NCBI GenBank assembly: GCA_002393975.1
Contig: DGSM01000024.1
Location: 1 to 20,472, forward strand
DNA: 20,472 nucleotides
From: Clostridiales bacterium UBA4362
Lineage (GTDB): Bacteria > Bacillota > Clostridia > TANB77 > CAG-508
Reading direction: 5' to 3'
How positions within the stretch are numbered: the first letter of the stretch is position 1; the number at the start of each line of letters is the position of its first letter. The position numbers were made by a program, and so were the translations under genes. Below are positions 15,033 through 20,472 of this stretch, in pieces. A model generated the notes under the pieces. The model saw only the letters and a list, made by a program, of their open reading frames with translations, did not search any database and was not told where the DNA came from.

Positions 15033-15422
15033 TTATTCAGAAAAGATTACCTTGATTGGTGCACCATATCCAGCACGCACAGATACCTTATCTTTGCGAA
15101 CCCACATTGTGGTTTTCCAAGGGAAGCATCTAGTGCTTAGTCCACTCTTCTCTGCAATACTTGCCAGAATGTAATCCGGTCCATAGTCTACAGACAAGAT
15201 AATATAATCTTGCTTTTCAAGATACTCTTTAATAGCTTTTGCTAACTTTTCTTCGAATAAATCGATTGCGTCATCAGAAGGCTTCGAGTTCATAGCCAAC
15301 ATGGTGTCTAGAGCCATTGTCACACCTCCAGAGATGCTTTCATCTCCATTGTTAAAGTTTCCAGGCCCTAATTTCCGAAGTTTATCTGCCCACCACTTTG
15401 CCGCTACTTTGTAGTACTCCAT
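15033..15422 (-). CDS. Unrecognised 129-residue protein, compositionally distinct
   Basis: I cannot name this protein. It is soluble with no membrane segment or signal peptide. Conspicuous features are an aromatic start (MEYYKVAAKWWADKLR), a glycine-rich GPGNFNNGD segment, a helical acidic middle with FEEKLAKAIKEYL, and a C-terminal half with VDYGPDYIL and CFPWKTTMWVRKDKV. It looks like a small accessory protein of the kind found on mobile elements, but that is impression only. The start is ATG 15420-15422, eight bases after GGAGG; an ATG at 15437 sits on the ribosome site and is rejected. Rows 15061-15420 average 42% G+C (152 of 360 counted), higher than most neighbouring genes. It has its own perfect promoter, a leader of about 80 bases and its own terminator. 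Confidence 0.75.
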   Translation of the reverse strand: MEYYKVAAKWWADKLRKLGPGNFNNGDESISGGVTMALDTMLAMNSKPSDDAIDLFEEKLAKAIKEYLEKQDYIILSVDYGPDYILASIAEKSGLSTRCFPWKTTMWVRKDKVSVRAGYGAPIKVIFSE

Positions 15423-15509
15423 ACAATATTCCTCCATAAATTATTGCTAGAGTTAACATGTACTTGATACACTTATTTTTATTCGCTATATCTACGAACG
15501 GTAAAACAT

Positions 15510-15538
15510 ATTATAGTATAGATTGCAAAAAATGTCAA
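15510..15538 (-). promoter_or_regulatory. Perfect consensus sigma-A promoter of the orphan gene
   Basis: TTGACA (15533-15538), exactly 17 bases, and TATAAT (15510-15515) match the consensus at all twelve positions. The predicted start near 15503 leaves an untranslated leader of about 80 bases. The leader contains a small dyad (TTCG...CGAA), but I see no known riboswitch in it. Confidence 0.9.
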
Positions 15539-15576
15539 ATTTAGGTAATTCTCTTACAAATACCAAAAACAAAAAA

Positions 15577-15595
15577 ACAGCCTTTTGTTGGCTGT
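15577..15595 (-). terminator. Terminator of tRNA-Gly
   Basis: ACAGCC-AACAAAA-GGCTGT followed by seven or more T on the minus strand (15571-15577), about 13 bases past the tRNA CCA end. It separates the tRNA unit from the promoter of the orphan gene. Confidence 0.85.
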
Positions 15596-15607
15596 CTTCT
15601 TTGCTTT

Positions 15608-15681
15608 TGGAGCAGATGAGGAGAATCGAACTCCCACCTTAGCCTTGGGAAGGCTTCATTCTACCACTAAACTACATCTGC
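15608..15681 (-). tRNA. tRNA-Gly (anticodon CCC)
   Basis: A 74-nucleotide tRNA with encoded CCA. The acceptor stem GCAGATG/CATCTGC is perfect, the discriminator base is U, the D-arm contains AGTGGTA, the anticodon loop is TTCCCAA (anticodon CCC, reading GGG), and the T-arm is GGGAG-TTCGATT-CTCCT. The first anticodon-stem pair is an A-A mismatch. The glycine identity fits the neighbouring T-box/glyS theme. It is the last gene of the unit after the GH25 lysozyme, only 28 bases past its stop, with no promoter in that gap. Confidence 0.95.
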
Positions 15682-15688
15682 ATAAATT

Positions 15689-15714
15689 CATAGATAGAGT
15701 TTACTCTATCTATG
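15689..15714. repeat. 11-base perfect inverted repeat overlapping the lysozyme stop codon
   Basis: CATAGATAGAG-TTTA-CTCTATCTATG pairs perfectly over 11 bases and includes the TAG stop at 15710-15712. On the minus strand no T-run follows (GAATTTATG), so it is a poor terminator. It may be an mRNA 3' stabiliser or a processing hairpin ahead of the tRNA. Confidence 0.75.
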
Positions 15715-17041
15715 TTTCATTTTCAACCTTAATTTCATTTTTGGTTTCATTAATAGGCTTATCAACTATTGTGTTTGTTGAAATAGTATTTTGACTAGTT
15801 GTATTCACATTTGAAATACTATTTTGATTTGTAGTATTTGTGTTAGTAGAAATTAATTTTCTCGATATTTCTAAATCACAATCTAAGCAATATGTTATTT
15901 CATAATTTCCTTCTACCTTAGTTGAGAGATTATGCTTTATATCTATTTCTCTTTCTTCTACTTCTCCACAACTACATCTATATATCTCTATTCCTTTTTC
16001 TGTACATGTAGGCTTTTTCTTAGTAGATACAAAATTTGAAAATTCATGTATATGTTTTGGTTGTTCTGCTTTTTTAAAGCCAAAATATGCAATGTTCATA
16101 TCTACAGGTCCGTTTATTCCTGGGACTGTTCCTTGAGAAGTATATTGCCACATTTGATAACTTCCAGAATAAGATGATTTTTTCTCTGGAGCACCTTTTA
16201 CATAGTGTGCAAGCCAAAACTTCATAGGAAATGAACTTCTAGAAATGTATTTAGAAAGGTCACTAGGGTTAGCATACATCATTGGAGAATATCCTCTAGA
16301 TGAAACATAGTTAAAAAAAGCAAGAGCATTCTTAGTTACATCTGCGCCTGTTAATTCGCTACATCTATATTTTCCAAAGTCCTCAAAATCGTAAACAACT
16401 GGATAAGTAATACCATATCCAGAAATTCTATTACAAACCCACGCTGCTTCTTGTAAAGCTTCATCTTCATTTATTGCAGCTGAATAGAAATAAACTCCTA
16501 TTTTAATTCCATTTGCTATAGCTCCTCTTGCATTTCTAGAGAAAGTGCTATCCTCAAACATTTTTCCACTTGAATATCCTCTATAGCCTACTCTAAGTAT
16601 TGCAAAATCTATTCCACTATCAGCTACAGCTTTCCAATCTATATTTCCTTGCCAATAAGAAACATCAATACCTTTCCATTCACCACCAAGAGCTTCATAT
16701 GAGGCAACATTCACTTTTTCTCCTCCTGTTTTTTGAGACTTTTCATTATCCTCTACTGGAGCTGTTGCTATAGTAGCTTTTGGAATCTCTATTTTTTTGC
16801 CTTTATACTCAACTACTTTTTCAACCTCTTGAACAGGAGCTTCTTCTACTACTTCATTTACAACTTCATTCTCAGTTGTATTCAAAGTTATATTTATTGC
16901 TCCTCTTTTTAAAAAGTAATTTTGATCCATGGGATAAGGATTAGTTACTTTAGTTTGAGTGCTATACACATAAACAATAAAGCTAGCTATTATTGCTATT
17001 AAAATTAAAGATAGTATTATTTTCTTTCTTTTAGTAAGCAT
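15710..17041 (-). CDS. Membrane-anchored GH25 lysozyme (muramidase) with Cys-rich C-terminal region
   Basis: A 443-residue extracellular enzyme that cleaves the MurNAc-GlcNAc bond of peptidoglycan. It has an N-terminal anchor (residues 8-27), a low-complexity Val/Glu linker (about 50-115), then a GH25 domain (122-322). The GH25 landmarks are GIDVSYWQG with Asp126, the catalytic VVYDFED with Asp218 and Glu220, YANPSDL, the FWLAHY segment and QMWQYTSQG. A short domain follows, with Cys346, Cys356/Cys358 and Cys385/Cys388 in the pattern PTCTEKG...YRCSCGE and YCLDC, which resembles a Cys-pair repeat of secreted clostridial proteins. The tail (398-443) is Asn/Thr/Ser-rich. It has no LPXTG motif. 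Its ATG lies 11 bases after the B3/B4 gene stop, so the two are co-transcribed. tRNA-Gly follows. Confidence 0.93.
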   Translation of the reverse strand: MLTKRKKIILSLILIAIIASFIVYVYSTQTKVTNPYPMDQNYFLKRGAINITLNTTENEVVNEVVEEAPVQEVEKVVEYKGKKIEIPKATIATAPVEDNEKSQKTGGEKVNVASYEALGGEWKGIDVSYWQGNIDWKAVADSGIDFAILRVGYRGYSSGKMFEDSTFSRNARGAIANGIKIGVYFYSAAINEDEALQEAAWVCNRISGYGITYPVVYDFEDFGKYRCSELTGADVTKNALAFFNYVSSRGYSPMMYANPSDLSKYISRSSFPMKFWLAHYVKGAPEKKSSYSGSYQMWQYTSQGTVPGINGPVDMNIAYFGFKKAEQPKHIHEFSNFVSTKKKPTCTEKGIEIYRCSCGEVEEREIDIKHNLSTKVEGNYEITYCLDCDLEISRKLISTNTNTTNQNSISNVNTTSQNTISTNTIVDKPINETKNEIKVENET

Positions 17042-17052
17042 AGTTTCCTCTC

Positions 17053-17748
17053 TTAAAATTCAAACATATTATTATCTTTATCTATAAATCCTTTTGTACA
17101 TTTTATTCCATAGTTCTTTAATTTGTTTTCAAATTCTTCTTGCAAACTTAATATAGATTCCTTGTTTTCTATAAAGCCATCTAATGGTATGAATGCATTT
17201 TTAATAGAGCTATCTACTTTGCCATTTTCGCCTTGTCTCCAAATCCATCTACGAGTTCTTACATCATTTCCACTTACATAGATAATTTCACCTTCATCAG
17301 GTGTTTCTGATTCTGTCTCTCCAAATGGAATAAATCTATCTTCTTTAGTAGCAGGTCTTACTTCTATATCACCTTTTACTTTATCAATATCATGTATTCC
17401 TAATGGAATAATATATTTTAAAGATAGAGCATTTCCTAAATCAACTAAAGGATTAATATGTGGAACCATCTTGCTCTTTAGAGTTCTAGTTACTAAAGCT
17501 TCAATAGAGCTCATATACTTATTAGGATTAATTCCTATTTTTCTAAAAGCTTCTCTATATAATTCAATTTCTGGAATCTCTTTTGCTTTAACATCTTGAT
17601 ATTTCTTTGTTATGTTTTCAATTTCATTATCAAGAAAGCTTTCTATTTCAGGATATTCTTTTGAATTATCAATATCATGTGCAATAATAACTCCAAAACA
17701 CACATTAGGTATTAAATTAAATAATTCTTTATCAACTATAAATTTCAT
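17053..17748 (-). CDS. Stand-alone B3/B4 (PheT-like) tRNA-binding/editing domain protein
   Basis: A 231-residue cytosolic protein matching the B3/B4 domain of the phenylalanyl-tRNA synthetase beta chain. Landmarks are YREAFRKIGINPNKY, SSIEALVTR near residue 100, PHINPLVDLGNALSLKY, IPLGIHDIDKVKGDIEVR and the late RTRRWIWRQG. In PheT this region carries the editing site for mischarged Tyr-tRNA-Phe. Stand-alone versions are common in Bacillota and their role is unproven; some may hydrolyse mischarged tRNA or bind amino acids, which is inference. GGGAGA lies just before the ATG. A good promoter sits at 17770-17798, after the tRNA-Thr terminator. The gene leads the unit with the lysozyme and tRNA-Gly. 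Confidence 0.88.
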   Translation of the reverse strand: MKFIVDKELFNLIPNVCFGVIIAHDIDNSKEYPEIESFLDNEIENITKKYQDVKAKEIPEIELYREAFRKIGINPNKYMSSIEALVTRTLKSKMVPHINPLVDLGNALSLKYIIPLGIHDIDKVKGDIEVRPATKEDRFIPFGETESETPDEGEIIYVSGNDVRTRRWIWRQGENGKVDSSIKNAFIPLDGFIENKESILSLQEEFENKLKNYGIKCTKGFIDKDNNMFEF

Positions 17749-17769
17749 AAATCTCCCTTTAGTAATGCT

Positions 17770-17798
17770 ATAATACCATATTTGATTGTATTTGACAA
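17770..17798 (-). promoter_or_regulatory. Promoter of the B3/B4-lysozyme-tRNA-Gly unit
   Basis: TTGTCA (17793-17798), 17 bases and TATTAT (17770-17775) on the minus strand, with TGG before the -10 box. Confidence 0.75.
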
Positions 17799-17805
17799 AT
17801 ATAAA

Positions 17806-17829
17806 AAGCCAATCATAATTGATTGACTT
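17806..17829 (-). terminator. Terminator of tRNA-Thr
   Basis: AAGTCAATCA-ATTA-TGATTGGCTT on the minus strand gives ten pairs with one G-U, followed by TTTATATTT, 10 bases past the tRNA. Confidence 0.8.
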
Positions 17830-17839
17830 TCTTTATATA

Positions 17840-17915
17840 TGGAGCCTATAACCAGGATTGAACTGGTGACCTCATCCTTACCAAGGATGCACTCTACCGA
17901 CTGAGCTATATAGGC
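17840..17915 (-). tRNA. tRNA-Thr (anticodon GGT)
   Basis: A 76-nucleotide tRNA with encoded CCA. The acceptor stem GCCTATA/TATAGGC is perfect. The D-arm is GCTC-AGTCGGTA-GAGT, the anticodon stem CATCC/GGATG carries the loop TTGGTAA with anticodon GGT, and the T-arm is ACCAG-TTCAATC-CTGGT. It has its own promoter and terminator, and sigH is directly upstream. Confidence 0.96.
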
Positions 17916-17936
17916 ATAGAAACATTAGCAGTTTTT

Positions 17937-17965
17937 ATTATAACATTACTTAAAGTAATTATCAA
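17937..17965 (-). promoter_or_regulatory. Promoter of tRNA-Thr
   Basis: TTGATA (17960-17965), 17 bases and TATAAT (17937-17942). The -35 box abuts the TAG stop of sigH (17966-17968). There is no terminator after sigH, so sigH transcripts probably also read through the tRNA. Confidence 0.8.
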
Positions 17966-18604
17966 CTAATTTTCTTCTTTTCCAATATTTTTAATTGTTT
18001 TCTTTCTAATTCTTTGAATAGCATTATCTACTGATTTAATTGGAGTATCTAAACTTTCTGCAATTTCTTTATAAGATTCTCCTGCTATATATTTATTTAA
18101 AACATTTTTCTCATATTCACTTAAGCTTTTGTCAATGGTATCATTTACATATGAGAAATACTCCTGTTTAGTCAATGTTTCTAAAGGATCTTCAATTATG
18201 TGAGTATCTAAAGTATCAATTAAATCACTAACCTCATCTCCATCATTATTTTCGAAACTTGATTGATTTAAAGATACAGCTGAATTGAGTGGTGCATGCT
18301 TTTGACGATTTGAACCTTTAATTGCTGTCATGATTTGTCTTTCAATACATAGATAAGCAAAGTTCTTAAATGATATTTCTTTGGTCTTGTCAAAATCTCT
18401 AATAGCTTTATAGAGACCAATCATTCCCTCTTGAAAAAGGTCCTCTTGCTCTGCTCCATTAATATAATATTTAGTTGTTTTCAAATATACTTCAGATTTA
18501 TATTTATTAAGTAAATAATCCATCGCTTCTTTATCCTTTGATTTGCATAAATCAACGATTTCTTCATCTGACATATTGTTAAATCTCAAATTATTTTTTT
18601 GCAT
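17966..18604 (-). CDS. sigH: RNA polymerase sigma factor SigH (Spo0H-like)
   Basis: A 212-residue sigma-70 family protein. It directs RNA polymerase to a special promoter set; in Bacillus and Clostridia SigH starts sporulation and stationary-phase programmes. Region 2 shows MDYLLNKYKSEVYLKTTKYY, EDLFQEGMIGLYKAIRDFD, SFKNFAYLCIERQIMTAIK and RQKHAPLNSAVSLN, closely like the Bacillus SigH sequence as I recall it. Region 4 (about 175-205) has ESYKEIAESLDTPIKSVDNA, a helix-turn-helix with the SigH-type KSVDNA ending. The ATG follows GGAGAAAG. The promoter is a perfect sigma-A consensus. Its neighbours differ from the Bacillus setting (rlmB-yacP-sigH-secE). Whether this organism sporulates cannot be told from here. 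Confidence 0.9.
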   Translation of the reverse strand: MQKNNLRFNNMSDEEIVDLCKSKDKEAMDYLLNKYKSEVYLKTTKYYINGAEQEDLFQEGMIGLYKAIRDFDKTKEISFKNFAYLCIERQIMTAIKGSNRQKHAPLNSAVSLNQSSFENNDGDEVSDLIDTLDTHIIEDPLETLTKQEYFSYVNDTIDKSLSEYEKNVLNKYIAGESYKEIAESLDTPIKSVDNAIQRIRKKTIKNIGKEEN

Positions 18605-18624
18605 TAACTTTCTCCACTGTGGGT

Positions 18625-18653
18625 ATTATATTTTCAAAAACCCTTAATGTCAA
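18625..18653 (-). promoter_or_regulatory. Perfect consensus sigma-A promoter of sigH
   Basis: TTGACA (18648-18653), 17 bases and TATAAT (18625-18630) match the consensus fully. The predicted mRNA leader is only about 15 bases. Confidence 0.88.
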
Positions 18654-18654
18654 G

Positions 18655-18683
18655 TATTCAAAAGGTTTAAATTGTGTTATAAT
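18655..18683 (+). promoter_or_regulatory. Promoter of rqcH, back to back with the sigH promoter
   Basis: TATAAT (18678-18683) with TGT directly before it (extended -10) and a poor -35 (TATTCA, 18655-18660). The -35 regions of rqcH and sigH are separated by a single base, so polymerases may compete. Confidence 0.65.
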
Positions 18684-18714
18684 AGAAACATCTTAATCTT
18701 AAGAAAGGTAAAAA

Positions 18715-20460
18715 ATGGCTTTTGATGGAATTGCACTTAATTGCATAGTTCAAGAATTACAATCATTAGTTGGTGGAAAAGTTGATAGTGTTTTTCAACC
18801 TACTGACAATAATTGTTTAATTGGCATATATAAAAATAAACATTATGCTTTAAACATAGATACTTCTGCCAATAACTATAGACTTAATCTTACTACTACA
18901 AGTAAACCTAATCCAATGATAGCTCCTAATTTTTGTATGGTTCTTAGAAAAAATCTCATGAACTATAGAATCAAACGTATTTATCAGGTTGGATTAGAAC
19001 GTATTTGTTATATAGAATTTGAAGGATTAAACACTCTTGATGATACAGTAATTAAAACTTTATCAATAGAACTTATGGGTAGATACAGTAATGTTGTTCT
19101 TCTTAATAAAGAATATAAAATCATTGATGCATTAAAAAGATATAGTTCAATTGATTCTACAAGGCATATTTTGCCTAACCAATATTATAGTTTGCCTGAG
19201 AATCCAAAATTAGACTTTTTAAAAATCGATAAAGCTACTTTTATAGCAGAATCAAAAAAAGCTGATGAAAATATTATTTCAGATGCAGTTCCAAAAACTT
19301 TCAATGGTATTAGTAAACAATTTATAAATTATGCAATAAGTAAATTAAAGATTACTAATACATTGTCCGATAGTAATTTAGATGAACTTCATAATTACAT
19401 TAGTAATATTTTAAGTGGATCATTTTCATTTATACAACTTGAAAAAGGTTATACTGTCTCAATATCAAATGAAAGCAAAAAAACAGATTTCGATTTTAAT
19501 TTTCAATTAGATGATTTCTATAATAGTAAAATTGTTTCAGAAGAATTTAATAATTTCAAAAATGCTCTTTTGAATGTTATTAATGGAACTTTGGATAAAT
19601 TTAGTAGAAAATTAAAAAATATAAATGACAAAATTGCTTCATGTAATGATATGGAAAAGTATCGTATATATGGTGAAATATTAAAATCAAATATATATTT
19701 ATATAAAGATACAAATTTTAAAAAAGATAATATTTCAAAACTTACTCTTCTTAACTATTACGATAATTCAGAAATAGAAATTCCTATTGATGTTAATTAT
19801 GATATTACTCAAAATGCTCAAAAATACTTTAAAAAATATAATAAATTAAAATCTACACTAGCAATAACACAAGTGCAAAAAGATGATGCAGAAAAAGAAT
19901 TAAATTATTTAGAATCTATTCTTTATGAATTATCTGATAGTACTAGCATTGAAGCACTTAATGAAGTGTATGAAGAAATAAGTGAAAACATTCTATTTTC
20001 TGATACTTCAAGTATGGATAAAATTAAAGCTAAAAGGAACAGATACACTGGAAAGAAACCTCAAAGTAAAGAACTATCTGCTCTTAATAACTTTATTAGA
20101 TTTAAAATAGATGATTATCCAGTTTATGTTGGTAAAAATAATAAACAAAATGATTATTTAACAAAACATGTAGCCAATGAGAAAGATATTTGGTTTCATA
20201 CAAAAGAAATACATGGAAGCCATGTAATATTAAGATGTAATGGTGAAACCCCAAAAATAACTACTTTAACCAAATGTGCTGAAATTGCTGCATATTATAG
20301 CAAAGCAAAATATTCTTCACATGTTCCAGTTGACTATACTTTAATAAAATTTGTAAAAAAACCAAACCATTCTCAACCAGGCTTTGTTATATACACAGAT
20401 AATCATACTTTATTTGTAGATCCAAAATCATATATAGAATATCAAGAAAAAAACATATAA
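18715..20460 (+). CDS. rqcH: Ribosome quality control factor RqcH (NFACT/Rqc2 family, FbpA-like)
   Basis: A 581-residue complete NFACT protein, similar in length to Bacillus RqcH (about 570). It binds the 50S subunit with stalled peptidyl-tRNA and adds C-terminal alanine tails with Ala-tRNA. Older annotations call the family fibronectin-binding protein. The NFACT-N domain starts MAFDGIALNCIVQEL and has the characteristic NPMIAPNFCMVLRKNL stretch. A helical central part with coiled coil covers about 270-440. The NFACT-R domain includes RFKIDDYPVYVGKNNKQNDY, DIWFHTKEIHGSHVIL and KFVKKPNHSQPGFVIYTD. The Ala-tRNA-contacting Asp-Arg pair of Bacillus (97-98) is Glu95-Arg96 here (QVGLERI). AGAAAGG lies before the ATG. 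The gene ends 12 bases before the window end, so its terminator is not visible. Confidence 0.95.
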   Translation: MAFDGIALNCIVQELQSLVGGKVDSVFQPTDNNCLIGIYKNKHYALNIDTSANNYRLNLTTTSKPNPMIAPNFCMVLRKNLMNYRIKRIYQVGLERICYIEFEGLNTLDDTVIKTLSIELMGRYSNVVLLNKEYKIIDALKRYSSIDSTRHILPNQYYSLPENPKLDFLKIDKATFIAESKKADENIISDAVPKTFNGISKQFINYAISKLKITNTLSDSNLDELHNYISNILSGSFSFIQLEKGYTVSISNESKKTDFDFNFQLDDFYNSKIVSEEFNNFKNALLNVINGTLDKFSRKLKNINDKIASCNDMEKYRIYGEILKSNIYLYKDTNFKKDNISKLTLLNYYDNSEIEIPIDVNYDITQNAQKYFKKYNKLKSTLAITQVQKDDAEKELNYLESILYELSDSTSIEALNEVYEEISENILFSDTSSMDKIKAKRNRYTGKKPQSKELSALNNFIRFKIDDYPVYVGKNNKQNDYLTKHVANEKDIWFHTKEIHGSHVILRCNGETPKITTLTKCAEIAAYYSKAKYSSHVPVDYTLIKFVKKPNHSQPGFVIYTDNHTLFVDPKSYIEYQEKNI

Positions 20461-20472
20461 CTAAATAATAAA

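Noticed and set aside
14961..15681. Search for duplicated tRNA-Gly 3' end as an attachment site pair
   Set aside because: No second copy of the T-arm/CCA end is visible near 14755-15032, so an integrase-type element is not supported.
15689..15714. Inverted repeat considered as an intrinsic terminator
   Set aside because: The stem is perfect, but no T-run follows on the minus strand and A+T-rich pairing dominates, so it is listed as a repeat instead.
15585..15794. Plus-strand open frame across tRNA-Gly
   Set aside because: It is the opposite strand of a well-folded tRNA and the end of the lysozyme gene.

Overview
The window is AT-rich bacterial DNA with Bacillota traits: strong AGGAGG-type ribosome binding sites, sigma-A promoters with 17-base spacers, a T-box leader, an alpha2-type glycyl-tRNA synthetase, a SigH-like sigma factor, an LPXTG surface protein, and TGA used as a stop. 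An uncultured, probably gut-associated member of the Clostridia fits best. This is inferred from gene content and composition; I cannot name a genus. No phage, insertion sequence or CRISPR array is visible.

Left part (1-5496, minus strand): the first transcription unit starts at a good promoter at 5468-5496. It encodes two unrecognised single-span membrane proteins, a DUF1294 protein and an LPG-synthase/flippase-type membrane protein. Directly after it, with the -35 box touching the last gene's stop codon, a second promoter drives a glycine-type T-box leader, glyS, a transglutaminase-like cysteine enzyme and mreB. mreB is cut by the window edge. The spacing suggests that glycine tRNA charging also influences mreB and the unknown enzyme.

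Centre (5560-12817): a plus-strand membrane protein has a histone-H1-like lysine tail and a CBM2-like outer domain. Converging on it is a minus-strand three-gene unit: polysaccharide deacetylase, permuted NlpC/P60-like protein and Ca2+ P-type ATPase. Divergent from that unit is the most unusual gene here, a 651-residue fusion of an HD phosphohydrolase, a MESH1/SpoT-type (p)ppGpp hydrolase domain and a P-loop kinase-like domain.

Right part (12817-20472): an LPXTG-anchored surface protein is followed by a compositionally distinct orphan gene with a perfect consensus promoter and its own terminator, sitting just past a tRNA-Gly gene. Next come a GH25 lysozyme, an orphan B3/B4 tRNA-binding-domain protein, tRNA-Thr and sigH, all on the minus strand. 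sigH is divergent from rqcH, the ribosome-rescue Ala-tailing factor.

Two themes recur. One is cell envelope work: MreB, deacetylase, lysozyme, NlpC/P60-like, CBM-like and LPXTG proteins. The other is tRNA and translation quality: GlyRS under a T-box, tRNA-Gly, tRNA-Thr, B3/B4 protein and RqcH.
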